A DNA stretch of 64,000 nt from positions 1-64,000 of the forward strand of contig JAJEIY010000060.1 in assembly GCA_022828085.1 (NCBI GenBank), written 5' to 3'. The stretch's first letter is position 1. Each line of letters begins with the position of its first letter. The notes under the pieces are model-generated. The model was not told the DNA's origin. It was given only the letters and a program-made list of their open reading frames with translations, and made no database searches. The DNA comes from Acidobacteriota bacterium (GTDB lineage: Bacteria > Acidobacteriota > Vicinamibacteria > Marinacidobacterales > Marinacidobacteraceae). Both the position numbers and the translations under genes were made by a program. Of the stretch, positions 53,953 to 62,763 are shown in pieces.

Positions 53953-55341
53953 GTGTCCCTTCTGGTTGCCGACGTAGCCGTCGTCGGCGGCGGCCCTGCC
54001 GGATCGCTGGCGGCCCGCCAGCTCGCCGCCTTCGGTTTCGACGTGGTGCTGGTGCACCAGCCCCGGAGGCAGCGGCAGCACCTCGGCGAGAGCCTGTCGG
54101 CCTCGGCGCCGCGCCTGCTGGCGTCCTACGGGCTGGAGTTGCCGCAATCCGTCTATGAGCCGCGGCCATCCCATCACTTCGTTCGCTGGGGCGGGCGTGA
54201 AGACCGGATCGCCGCCCAGCCCGCGGCGGGAGAGGGTGAGGGTCAGCGGCTCATCCGCCGCGACCGCCTCGACGACTGGGCGCTCGCCGGGGCCCGGAGC
54301 GCTGGAGTGCGCATTGTCGAAGGGTCGGCGACACCCGCCGCGGATGGATTGGTGGTCCGGAAGCAGAACCAGGACGAACGGCGCGTCGCCGCCCGCGCGC
54401 TCGTGGACGCTTCGGGCCGGAGCGGGGTCCTGACCCGGCAGGACCGCGACCGGCCCGGCTTCCGCACCACCGCACTGACCGCGCACTTCGCTCCCGGCGA
54501 ACGGGAAGGAACGCTGATCGAGTCCTTTCCGGACGGCTGGGTCTGGAGCGCCCCGGTGGTCGGCGGCCGCCGGGACGTGACGGTGATGCTCGATGCGGCC
54601 GATGCCGGCAGGCAGGGGGAACGCTTCCGGGAAGCGGTCCGCCAGGTGGATCTCGCCGGGTTGGTCGCCGGCGACCTCCTGACGCCGGTGCGGGCGGCGG
54701 ACGTGACGCCGTACCGGCTGCGGTCCACCGCAACCGCTGAGGGCTGCCCGCTGGTCGCCGCCGGCGACGCCGCGAGCGCCCTCGATCCGCTCTCCGGACT
54801 CGGGACCATGAAGGCCATGGATTCGGGGCTCACCACCGCGATCGTCCTCCGCACCGCGCTCGCGCGGCCGCGGGATGCCGAAATCGCTCTCGCGTTCCAC
54901 GCCGCAAAGGAACGGGGGCTCGCGCTGGAGGCGGAAGAACGGCTCGGCGGCTTCTACGCCGAGGAAGCGCGTTTCGCCGGGCGCGCCTTCTGGCGGCGCC
55001 GGTCGCGGAAGCGACCGCCGGCTCCCCACCGGCCGCGGCTCCCCGAGGATGGCCTGCTGATGCCGGCCGCGGGCGCCCGGGTCGAAACCCGGGGAGTCCT
55101 GCAAGGCGACTGGATCGTTCCCGCGGACGTGGTGATTCTCCCCGGCCGACTCCGCCCCGCGCACAAGGTCGCGGGCATCGCGCTCGCCGAGCTGTTTCGG
55201 GCGGTGGGCGCGCGGGGAGGGATCCGCCGGACGCTCCGGGAGTTCCCGTCGCCGCAGCCGGCAGTGCGGACCGCGCTCGCCTGGCTGGTCGCGGAGGGGT
55301 TTCTGATCGCCGGCGCTTCGGGCGCCGCCGGCGCGGACTGA
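53953..55341 (+). CDS. FAD-dependent oxidoreductase (tryptophan-halogenase-like)
   Basis: A 462-residue flavoprotein with VADVAVVGGGPAGSLAARQLA (FAD-binding GxGxxG near 10-16), HLGESLSASAPRLLASYGL, LVDASGRSGVL and GDAASALDPLSGLGTMKAMDSG. These match the halogenase/LodB-like branch of flavin monooxygenases. The WxWxIP halogenase motif is not obvious (WVWSAPVVGG instead), so halogenation is not implied. GTG start 17 bases after the preceding gene. Confidence 0.83.
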   Translation: MSLLVADVAVVGGGPAGSLAARQLAAFGFDVVLVHQPRRQRQHLGESLSASAPRLLASYGLELPQSVYEPRPSHHFVRWGGREDRIAAQPAAGEGEGQRLIRRDRLDDWALAGARSAGVRIVEGSATPAADGLVVRKQNQDERRVAARALVDASGRSGVLTRQDRDRPGFRTTALTAHFAPGEREGTLIESFPDGWVWSAPVVGGRRDVTVMLDAADAGRQGERFREAVRQVDLAGLVAGDLLTPVRAADVTPYRLRSTATAEGCPLVAAGDAASALDPLSGLGTMKAMDSGLTTAIVLRTALARPRDAEIALAFHAAKERGLALEAEERLGGFYAEEARFAGRAFWRRRSRKRPPAPHRPRLPEDGLLMPAAGARVETRGVLQGDWIVPADVVILPGRLRPAHKVAGIALAELFRAVGARGGIRRTLREFPSPQPAVRTALAWLVAEGFLIAGASGAAGAD

Positions 55342-55632
55342 GCGCCCCGACGTCACCGCGATCGGGATACCGATCGGCCGGCCGAGGGTATCCGTCCCGG
55401 CCTTCCTGCGATCGCATTTGGAGTCCGAATCCTCGATGGGATGTCCAGATCATCATCCATTTCGATACATTCAGGACTCTGTATGACGCCAACGAGACAC
55501 ATATCCTGGCAAACTGAAAAACAGTGCTCTTGTTGTCGCGTCAGCAGGAGTGGTCTCAGCAGGACGGAGCGCACGTCCGGGTACGTCTCGCTACCTCGCG
55601 GGGTCCGGACGCCGGCCGCGTCCATTCTTGCG

Positions 55633-55896
55633 AAGCGCCGATGCGCGCGTCCTCCGACGCACCCCGCCCGTCATGAAAATGGCGGAAACGGCTTGGAACG
55701 CCGGTCTCCGACCGGCACGCGGCCCAGAGGGCCGCAGGCGACGTGTCGCTGTTTGCTCCCATGGGACGCCGGGACAAGGACGTGCCCTCGCTTCCGGTCG
55801 GCTCCGACGGAGAGAGCCATGCCGCGGGTCGGCGTCACGACGTGCGCGGTGCGGAGCACCGCGCGTGCCGGTCGGAGACCGGCGTTCCAAACCGGC
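55633..55896. repeat. REPIN-like composite repeat, copy B
   Basis: Inverted cores at about 55,691-55,720 and 55,866-55,894 with hairpins GCGGCCCAGAGGGCCGC and GCGCGGTGCGGAGCACCGCGC. The element plus its flank is the inverse of 30-288. The 760-bp interval 55,342-56,102 has no gene; its start (55,430-55,550) is unusually AT-rich. Confidence 0.93.
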
Positions 55897-56047
55897 GGGG
55901 CCATCACGGCGCTTGACCGACCCACCGGACTGCATTTTCACAACAAACTCCCCTTGTCCAATGCGCCCAGTGGACTGGACCTGAGCGGGGACGGCGTTGC
56001 GCCATCCCTGTGTCCGGCGCCATGCGGCGGAACAGACAAGGGAGTTT

Positions 56048-56096
56048 CGCCCGCCGCGCGGGCGATGCCGGTGTGAACACCGGCGCTCCTGGCGCG
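56048..56096. repeat. REP-like element, single copy
   Basis: TTTCGCCCGCCGCGCGGGCG then GATGCCGGTGTGAACACCGG; the stem is kept although the bases differ (GGTGT/ACACC). It ends just before the GH2 stop. Confidence 0.75.
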
Positions 56097-56102
56097 CCCC
56101 CG

Positions 56103-58991
56103 CTACGGCAAGCGCGGGCGGATCGGCGCTCTTGCCGCCGTGATCTCGACGGCGGCGGACTCGAGCCCCGGCGACTCCGCGGTCAGGCGGATCGTCCCGG
56201 GCTCTCTGGACGCCTGGACGATGACGAGGGCCAACCCGTTGAACGCACGGCGGCTCTCAGCCAGGTCCGGCTCGTGGCTGGACGGATCGCCATTTCCCAC
56301 CCCGATGATCTCGCCCGGTCCGTCCACCCGGAACTGAACTCCGTTGCCGGCGGTGGGGACGTTCCGACCCTCCGAATCCACGATCGAGACCTTGACCAGC
56401 GAGACATCTTCACCGTCCGCATGGATGGCTGACCGGTCCGGCTCCAGCACGATTCCGGCCGGCTCGCCGGTGGTCTCGCGCCGGGTCTCCGCCACCGCTT
56501 CTCCGTCCCGGTAACAGGTCGCCGTGAGCGACCCGGGCTCCCACGGGACCTCCCAGGAGAGGCCCGAGAATGGCTCGCGGTCCTTCCGGCCCCGGCTGTC
56601 CCCGTTGAGGAACAGCTCGACGGCGTCGCAGTTGTTGAAGGACCGGACCTCCACCGTGCCGTCTTCCCGGAGCGGGGGCTCGTTCCAGTGCGGGAACAGG
56701 TGGACGAACGGGTCCGAGCTCCAGGCGGACCGGTAGTAGTAGTAGTTGTCCTTCGGGAAGGCGCAGGTGTCCATGAAGCCGTACTGGGCAGTGACGACCG
56801 GCCAGTCGAAGGGGAACGGCTCGCCGCGGTAGTCCATACCGTTCCAGACGAATCCACCCGCTACGTAGCCGGTCCCGGCGATCCGCCCCCACGTCTCCGC
56901 CGCCGAGGTGTCGTAGGAGCTGTGATGGCCCCTCGCTTCGTCGTCCACGTAAACCCCGCGGGTGGTGAGGTCGTAGCCGGTCTCGAGCGCCAGCATCGGC
57001 CGGTCCGGATTCGCGGCGTGATAGTCGTCGTAGTTGGCCGGATCGAATCCCCTCGCGTCGATGACCTCCGCCAGACTGATGAGATCGCGCTCGGTGCCGA
57101 TCTCGTCGGGAGAGGTGGCGCCCGTAAGCGGCCCGACGCTTCCGGTCGTCGGCCGGGTGGGATCGAGCCGCTTGATCGCGGCGTGCATGGCCCGCAACTG
57201 TTGTCCGGCCACCTCGGGACCCTGCCGCAGCCCCTCGTTGTTCATGCTCCAGCCGATGACGCTCGGATGGTTGCGGTCGCGCCGCACCATGCTCTCGACG
57301 TCACCGATCACGTCGTCCGAGGTGCCCATGTGGCGGTTCTCGACAAGCACCAGCATCCCGAGCCGGTCCGCCGCGTCCAGCACCTCGGCCGCCGGCGGGT
57401 TGTGCGAGGTGCGGATGGCGTTCGCCCCCATCTCCTTCAGCTTCTCGAGCCGGTAGGCGTTGATCCGGTCCGGGAGGGCCACCCCCACCCCCGCGAAGTC
57501 GGTGTGGAGGTTGGCGCCGTTGATCTTCACGTGCTGCCCGTTCAGGAAGAAACCGTCTCCGTCGAAGCGGAACGTCCGCACGCCGACCGGCGTCCCGGTG
57601 CGGTCGGTGACCCGTCCGCCTGCCTCCACGGTGGTCTGCACCGTGTAGAGGTAGGGGTTGTCCAGGGACCAGAGCGTCGGGTTGCCGATCGCCATTTCCT
57701 GGCGGAACTCCAGTTCGCTCCCGGCGGGAACGGCGCCGGCCGTTTCCGCCGTCGCGACCGTGTTTCCCTCCCCGTCGATCAGCGCGATCCGGAGCGTTCC
57801 GTCCGCCGGCTGCGCCCCGTCATTGACGAGCGTGGTCTCGACCTGCACCACGGCCGATCCGTCCGTGACCTCCGGCGTGGTCACGAAGGTTCCCCAGCGC
57901 CCGACGTGCAGCGGGTCGAGCTTCACGAGCCAGACGTGGCGGTAGATGCCCCCGCCCTCGTACCACCAGCCCTCGTCCCAGTCGGCGTCGGCGCGCACGG
58001 TGACCACGTTCCTCCCGCCGAAGTTCGCGACCTCCGTGATGTCGTAGTGGAACCCGGTGTAGCCGCTCCAGTGGTGCCCCAGCCACTCGCCGTTCACCCA
58101 CACGTCGCTGTTCCGGTAGACCCCGTCGAACTCGAGCCGGATCCGCTTTCCCCGGTCGGCGGCCGGAAGCTCGAACGACCGCCGGTACCAGCCGACCCCC
58201 TTCGGCTTGTAGCCATGGTCCCGGTCGTACCAGAGTTCGTTGAACCCGGGCCGTTTCCCGCCCGGCTGGTCCGCCCCCCTGGGATCGAACTCCCCGCCCA
58301 CCACGAAGTCGTGAGGCACCCTGACTTCCTCCCAACCACTGTCGTCGAAGTCCACCGCCGCGGTCGCGACGGAGCGCATCGCCGCGTCGTCCCGCCAGAA
58401 GGCGGGGCGGTTGTAGTACGAGGCTCCCGCGATGCCCCCGGGACCACCGGTGTTCTCCACCAGTACGGCCAGCGCATTGGGCCCGCCCAGGTTCCACGCC
58501 TGACCGGAGTCCAGGGTGACCTCGAACGGCGCTCCGGCCCCTGCGTGGTACACGAGCCGGTGGCCGTTCAGGTACACGGTGGCGTTGTCGTCCACCGACT
58601 GGAAGTAGATCCGGGGCCGGCCGGTCGGGCCCGGCGGCAGCGCGCCGAGTTCCGCCCGGAACCATGCGCGTCCCGGCTGTCCCGCGAACACGTCGTCGCC
58701 CGGCGCCGCGTCCCGCCAGCCGGAGAGGTCGAGCCCCGGCGCCGCCATCGTTTCCGCTTCGGCTTCGCCCGCCTCGCTCATCCGGAAGCGCCACGTCTCG
58801 ACCGTGTTTCCCCGGGGCAGCGGCGCGAACCCTTCCGCCCGGCCCCGGAAGAAGCGCCACCCGTCGTCCATCAGGAGCCGCGTTCGCGGCCCGGGATCGG
58901 GTGGAGCGCAGGCGACGCCCACGGCGAGGGCCGACGCGAGGCTCACCGGCAGCCAACGAACCGATGGCGTGCGACGTTTCCCCTGCCTCAT
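56103..58991 (-). CDS. Glycoside hydrolase family 2 (beta-galactosidase type) lipoprotein
   Basis: A 962-residue exported enzyme with lipobox-like LAVGVAC near residue 28. Order: sugar-binding jelly roll (RPRIYFQSVDDNATVYLNG; a second one with IRLEFDGVYRNSDVWVNGEWLGHHWSGYTGF), immunoglobulin-like linker, TIM barrel with RTSHNPPA, acid/base WSMNNEG (glutamate near 583) and nucleophile LALETGYD (near 669), and C-terminal DUF4982/Ig-like domains. The jelly-roll region appears duplicated. ATG at 58,991 has GGAGG nine bases upstream. Confidence 0.93.
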   Translation of the reverse strand: MRQGKRRTPSVRWLPVSLASALAVGVACAPPDPGPRTRLLMDDGWRFFRGRAEGFAPLPRGNTVETWRFRMSEAGEAEAETMAAPGLDLSGWRDAAPGDDVFAGQPGRAWFRAELGALPPGPTGRPRIYFQSVDDNATVYLNGHRLVYHAGAGAPFEVTLDSGQAWNLGGPNALAVLVENTGGPGGIAGASYYNRPAFWRDDAAMRSVATAAVDFDDSGWEEVRVPHDFVVGGEFDPRGADQPGGKRPGFNELWYDRDHGYKPKGVGWYRRSFELPAADRGKRIRLEFDGVYRNSDVWVNGEWLGHHWSGYTGFHYDITEVANFGGRNVVTVRADADWDEGWWYEGGGIYRHVWLVKLDPLHVGRWGTFVTTPEVTDGSAVVQVETTLVNDGAQPADGTLRIALIDGEGNTVATAETAGAVPAGSELEFRQEMAIGNPTLWSLDNPYLYTVQTTVEAGGRVTDRTGTPVGVRTFRFDGDGFFLNGQHVKINGANLHTDFAGVGVALPDRINAYRLEKLKEMGANAIRTSHNPPAAEVLDAADRLGMLVLVENRHMGTSDDVIGDVESMVRRDRNHPSVIGWSMNNEGLRQGPEVAGQQLRAMHAAIKRLDPTRPTTGSVGPLTGATSPDEIGTERDLISLAEVIDARGFDPANYDDYHAANPDRPMLALETGYDLTTRGVYVDDEARGHHSSYDTSAAETWGRIAGTGYVAGGFVWNGMDYRGEPFPFDWPVVTAQYGFMDTCAFPKDNYYYYRSAWSSDPFVHLFPHWNEPPLREDGTVEVRSFNNCDAVELFLNGDSRGRKDREPFSGLSWEVPWEPGSLTATCYRDGEAVAETRRETTGEPAGIVLEPDRSAIHADGEDVSLVKVSIVDSEGRNVPTAGNGVQFRVDGPGEIIGVGNGDPSSHEPDLAESRRAFNGLALVIVQASREPGTIRLTAESPGLESAAVEITAARAPIRPRLP

Positions 58992-59133
58992 TCCGGTCGC
59001 CTCCACCGAAACGACTATGGAGGTGGGCCGCAGTTCCGCGCAAATGCGTTACCGGTGCGGCCGGTCGCCGCGGACGCGGCGCTCCGTTCCCTGCGTGCCG
59101 CGAAGATGTACGGCGATGTGCGGTTTCTCTCCG

Positions 59134-59493
59134 CTATCGCGCAGCGATGCCGGCCGGAGGCCGCCGCTCCGAGGCCGAGGCGACCGAATCGACCACCCAC
59201 GCCAGATAGTCCGGGGCGCCCGCGCCAACCTCGAACGCGAGGAATTCGGGGGTGTCGTAGGGGTGGAGTTCAAGCACCCGCGTCTTCAGTGGGGCGACGC
59301 CCGCCTCCGTGGTCTTGATGAGGAGGAGAACTTCCTCGTCGCGCGCGACCTTGCCCTCCCATCGGTAGATGGAAGCAACCGGGCCGAGCACGTTGACACA
59401 TGCGGCGAGACGTTCCTCCACGAGCGTCTCTGCCAGTTGCCCGGCCTGCTCCCGGCTCGACAGGGTCGTCAGCGCGATCCAGCAGTCGACCAT
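59134..59493 (-). CDS. cutA: CutA1-like divalent cation tolerance protein with REP-derived C-terminus
   Basis: A 119-residue trimeric-type CutA: TTLSSREQAGQLAETLVEERLAACVNVLGPVASIYRWEGKV, EEVLLLIKTT and HPYDTPEFLAFEV are the family signature. Normal CutA ends near YLAWV; here the last ~14 residues (ASERRPPAGIAAR) are encoded by a REP element that overlaps the 3' end. The core looks intact. Confidence 0.92.
   Translation of the reverse strand: MVDCWIALTTLSSREQAGQLAETLVEERLAACVNVLGPVASIYRWEGKVARDEEVLLLIKTTEAGVAPLKTRVLELHPYDTPEFLAFEVGAGAPDYLAWVVDSVASASERRPPAGIAAR
59146..59176. repeat. REP-like element inside the cutA 3' end
   Basis: GCGATGCCGGCCGGAGGCCG then CCGCTCCGAGGCC; it codes for the final residues of CutA. 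Confidence 0.8.
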
Positions 59494-59521
59494 CGGATCC
59501 CGGATTTCGTCTCCCGGCGCC

Positions 59522-60151
59522 TCAGGCCGCTACCGCGTCCGCGGCCTGGGCCTCGCTGGCCAGCGTTCCCGCCAGCGTGAACGTCTCCCGCGCGGCGCGG
59601 ACCGCCGCCTCGGGATCGGAAAGCGTCGCACCCATCCTGTCGATCGCGCTCCGCAACTCCTTCCAGCGGGCCCGCTGATCGTGGCCGTAGGGATCGAAGT
59701 AACGCAGGCACTCGGCCAGTTCCGGACGGTTCTCCACCAGCGCGCGGCGGATGAAACGGTTGCCGTTCATGGAGCCTTCGATCACGTAGAAGGCCGCGAG
59801 AGTCGCTTCCGGAGTCCAGTGCGCGCCGCCCAATGCGCCGGCGAACTCCAGGACGGCCCGGGAGGGCCGTTCACGAGGTCCGCCACCGAGGTCCTCCAGA
59901 TCGCGGGCCAGCCTCCGGGCGTGGCCACCCATGGCTTGGGCGAAGTCGCGCCATTCCGGCCCCTGGGCGAGGAGGCGCGCGTGGATCAGGCGGACGAGAT
60001 CGAGCATCGCGGACTGGTGCGCGGCGAGCGCCGTGCGGGAAACCTCGCCGCGGACCAGGCCGCGCTGGAAGACGTGGTTCTCCGCCGCGGCGTGCTGGTC
60101 GGCGGTCCCCGCCTTGAGGCGATCCGCGAGTCCATCGGACACGGCCGGCAC
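59522..60151 (-). CDS. Heme-oxygenase-like protein
   Basis: A 209-residue helical protein of the heme oxygenase superfamily: LKAGTADQHAAAENHVF carries the likely proximal histidine (near 20), and FYVIEGSMNGNRFIRRAL the glycine-rich distal helix. Biliverdin-producing heme degradation for iron release is possible but not proven. GTG start, seven bases after a small membrane protein gene; cutA follows after 28 bases, so the three may share a transcript. Confidence 0.75.
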   Translation of the reverse strand: MPAVSDGLADRLKAGTADQHAAAENHVFQRGLVRGEVSRTALAAHQSAMLDLVRLIHARLLAQGPEWRDFAQAMGGHARRLARDLEDLGGGPRERPSRAVLEFAGALGGAHWTPEATLAAFYVIEGSMNGNRFIRRALVENRPELAECLRYFDPYGHDQRARWKELRSAIDRMGATLSDPEAAVRAARETFTLAGTLASEAQAADAVAA

Positions 60152-60158
60152 CGCGTAG

Positions 60159-60311
60159 TTACCGCATGACGGCCCACGCCGCCGCGGCCGCCACCCCGAG
60201 CCAGACGAGGCCCTTGATCAGGAAGAAGAGGAATGCCGCGCCGGCGATCTTCTTGACGATGGGGCGATTCGCGCCCGGGAGGCGATGCCAGAAACTGGTA
60301 TTGGTTTTCAT
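60159..60311 (-). CDS. Small membrane protein
   Basis: 50 residues: MKTNTSFWHRLPGANRP, a basic patch, then one or two hydrophobic helices (IAGAAFLFFLIKGLVWLGVAAAAAWAV). It lies between the serine hydrolase and heme-oxygenase-like genes on the same strand. No family recognised. Confidence 0.6.
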   Translation of the reverse strand: MKTNTSFWHRLPGANRPIVKKIAGAAFLFFLIKGLVWLGVAAAAAWAVMR

Positions 60312-60354
60312 TTTCGCGCGCGCAGGATAGGAAGCAACGACGGTCCCGTCAAGG

Positions 60355-61887
60355 CTACTCCGCGACGCGGCGGAACCGCGTTTCACCGAGCGAAAGGGCG
60401 GCGGGGTTCCCGGCGGGGTCGAGGTCAAAGGTCACGAGCAGCTCGCCGCGCCAGCGGGCGTCCCAGGCCACCCGGAAGGTCTCGTGGCTGAAGTGGGTGA
60501 GCGGCCCCTGAAGACCGGGGCCGTACTCGAGGCGGAGGCCTTCCTCCGCGGTGCGGACCACGATCTCGCCTCCCACCTCGTGGCGGTAGGCCCCGGCGTA
60601 CGCAGACGGCTCGAGGTGGGACCGGGAGCCCTCCCCCCGCGCCGCCTGGAGCGCGGCGAGCGCCTTCTCCTGCGCTGCGGCCAGATCGTCGTAGAGCGTC
60701 TTGAGTTCTGAACTCCAATCCCGGAAGGGCTTTCCCAGCAGGGCATCGAGACCCCGCAGCATCAGCGCGTGCCGCACTTCCACGTGGTCGCGGTTGCCGA
60801 GGACATAGACGCCGATTCCCTCGTCCCGGATCAGGCCGGCGATGGCCACCATCCCGTCGATGCTCCCGGTGTGGAAATCGAGAGCCTCTCCGTCGTAGTC
60901 CTGCTGGAACCAGCCGAGGCCGTAGGTCACCCACTTGGGCTTCGTCAGCCCTTGGGTGGGGTAGAAGCCGGCCCGGTCCACGAGCGACTGGGGACGGAAC
61001 ATCTCCTCGACCACCGCTTCGCTGAGGATGCGCGTCCCGTCGGCCGCCACTCCGGATGCGAGGAGCATGCGCAGCCAGAGCGACATCTCGCGCACGGAAC
61101 TCCAGACCGATCCCGCCGCGGCCACCGAGTCCACCGGCGCGTTTTCGATCACCACCGTCTCGCTGTCCACGACGTGATGGGGCGAGGCGACGTTGCCGCG
61201 GCCGCGGGTGAGCGCGAGCAGGGGCACCGTTCGGTCCATCCCCAGCCGGTCGAAGATGCGCGAGTCCACGAAGTCATGCCACGGCATGCCCGAGACGCGC
61301 TTCACGACCTCGCCGGCGGTCGCGTACATCACGTTCTGGTAGATGAACCCCGACCGCATCGAGTAGGCGGGCTCGACGTGGCGAAGCCGCGACAGCATCT
61401 CGTCCATGCCGGTGTCCTGGCCGTACCAGAAGAGGTCGGTGTTCGGGAGGCCGCCACGGTGCGTCAGGAGGTCCCGCACGGTCATCGCCTCGCTGACCCA
61501 GGGATCTCCAACCGCGAACTCGGGGATGTGACGGCGGACCGGGTCGTCCCAGTCGAGCTTCCCCTCATCCACGAGGACGCCGAGCGTCGCCGCCGTCATG
61601 GCCTTGGTGGTCGAGCCGATCGAGAACAGGGTGTCAGGGTCCACGGCCTCCGGTCTGCCGAGTTCCAGGACGCCGTAGCCCCGGGCGAACAGCAGTTCCT
61701 GCCCCCGGATGACGGCGACCGCGAGACCGGTTGCCTCCCAGTCCGCAACGGCCTGCTCGACGTAGGCGTGGAACGCTTCGGCGTCGAAATCCTGGAATGC
61801 CGAGACCGGAGCCGACCACAGCGCCGCGGCGAGCAACAGGGCCGCCGGACGCTGCGAGCCGCCGCCCGGGATCACGATGTGGGGCAT
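60355..61887 (-). CDS. Exported beta-lactamase-fold serine hydrolase
   Basis: A 510-residue class C beta-lactamase/penicillin-binding-like enzyme. Signal peptide ends near APVSA (30). The nucleophile motif is SIGSTTKAM (S92, K95), the second motif YQNVMY, and the third-motif region FHTGSIDG. A C-terminal DUF3471-type barrel (SAYAGAYRHEVGGEIVV) follows. Probably an esterase or peptidase rather than a resistance enzyme. Its start overlaps the end of the lipoprotein gene upstream. Confidence 0.92.
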   Translation of the reverse strand: MPHIVIPGGGSQRPAALLLAAALWSAPVSAFQDFDAEAFHAYVEQAVADWEATGLAVAVIRGQELLFARGYGVLELGRPEAVDPDTLFSIGSTTKAMTAATLGVLVDEGKLDWDDPVRRHIPEFAVGDPWVSEAMTVRDLLTHRGGLPNTDLFWYGQDTGMDEMLSRLRHVEPAYSMRSGFIYQNVMYATAGEVVKRVSGMPWHDFVDSRIFDRLGMDRTVPLLALTRGRGNVASPHHVVDSETVVIENAPVDSVAAAGSVWSSVREMSLWLRMLLASGVAADGTRILSEAVVEEMFRPQSLVDRAGFYPTQGLTKPKWVTYGLGWFQQDYDGEALDFHTGSIDGMVAIAGLIRDEGIGVYVLGNRDHVEVRHALMLRGLDALLGKPFRDWSSELKTLYDDLAAAQEKALAALQAARGEGSRSHLEPSAYAGAYRHEVGGEIVVRTAEEGLRLEYGPGLQGPLTHFSHETFRVAWDARWRGELLVTFDLDPAGNPAALSLGETRFRRVAE

Positions 61888-62756
61888 CCGTCCTCGTGCG
61901 GCAGCAGGGAACGGGCGAGGATCTGGTGAAGGGCGCCGTGGTAGTCCCACCGCGTTCCATGATTGGCGTCCGCGAAGATCTCGAGGAGACCCGCGGCAAC
62001 CTGTCCCTCGTACACCCGGCACTCGAAGCCCTCGGCATCCTCGTCTCCGGGCGGCGGGTCCGGAAGTGGCCAGGGCCGCTCGTTCAGCACCGACGGCTCG
62101 GGCGGCATCGGACCCTCGCTGACGTACACCTGCACGCGCTCCCCGAGGTAGACCTCGGCCGCGGTGTCGGCAGTCGCCTGATCGAGGCGCTGCATCAGTT
62201 CGCGGACCGCGATCACCCGGGGATCGGTGTGCGATATCGAGCCCAGGGCCTCGATGCGGAGCAGATGCGAACCCTGCCGGTCGCGCAGCACCACCTCGTA
62301 GGTCGGCGCGTCGGCGATCACGGGACCCGTGGTGGGCTGGGGAATGTTCACCTCCCCGAGCTGGGAGATCCCGGTCGCCGCGGTCGCCTCGATGATCGCC
62401 GCCAGATCCTCCGCGGAGAGCCGCCCCACCTGGATGTTCGGCAGCAGCGGGCCGGGAAAGATCTGGATGGTCGGCCCCTCGTTATAGAGCTCGCCCCCGA
62501 CGGTCACCGCGTAGCGGGGCGGCCGTCCCAGCGAGTATTCGATGGGAACGAAACCCGGGCCCTCCCAGACTTCCAGGAAGAAATGTCCGGGGTCGCCGGG
62601 AAGATCGAGCGTGTTCGGCGGCGGCCCGACCGGGGGCGGCTCCGGAGGCGGCGGCGCCGTGGGCGCGGGAGCGTCATCCGATCCGCATCCCGTGGCGAGC
62701 GCCAGCAGGAGCGTAAGGGCGGCGAGCGCCGCACCAGACGCTCGTCCCCTGAACAT
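61872..62756 (-). CDS. Lipoprotein of unknown function
   Basis: A 294-residue lipoprotein: lipobox LLALATGC (cysteine near 24), a Pro-rich linker (about 30-48), then a mixed domain with FFLEVWEGPGFVPIEYSLGRPPRYAV, LSAEDLAAIIEATAATG and YLGERVQVYVSEGP. I recognise no family. ATG at 62,756; it overlaps the serine hydrolase by 16 bases and follows the VIT1-type gene by seven. Confidence 0.75.
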   Translation of the reverse strand: MFRGRASGAALAALTLLLALATGCGSDDAPAPTAPPPPEPPPVGPPPNTLDLPGDPGHFFLEVWEGPGFVPIEYSLGRPPRYAVTVGGELYNEGPTIQIFPGPLLPNIQVGRLSAEDLAAIIEATAATGISQLGEVNIPQPTTGPVIADAPTYEVVLRDRQGSHLLRIEALGSISHTDPRVIAVRELMQRLDQATADTAAEVYLGERVQVYVSEGPMPPEPSVLNERPWPLPDPPPGDEDAEGFECRVYEGQVAAGLLEIFADANHGTRWDYHGALHQILARSLLPHEDGCPTS

Positions 62757-62763
62757 GACGCCC

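Noticed and set aside
55342..55632. A possible small gene or RNA in the AT-rich stretch near 55,430-55,550.
   Set aside because: No start with a ribosome site, no stable fold or known RNA motif that I could find by eye.
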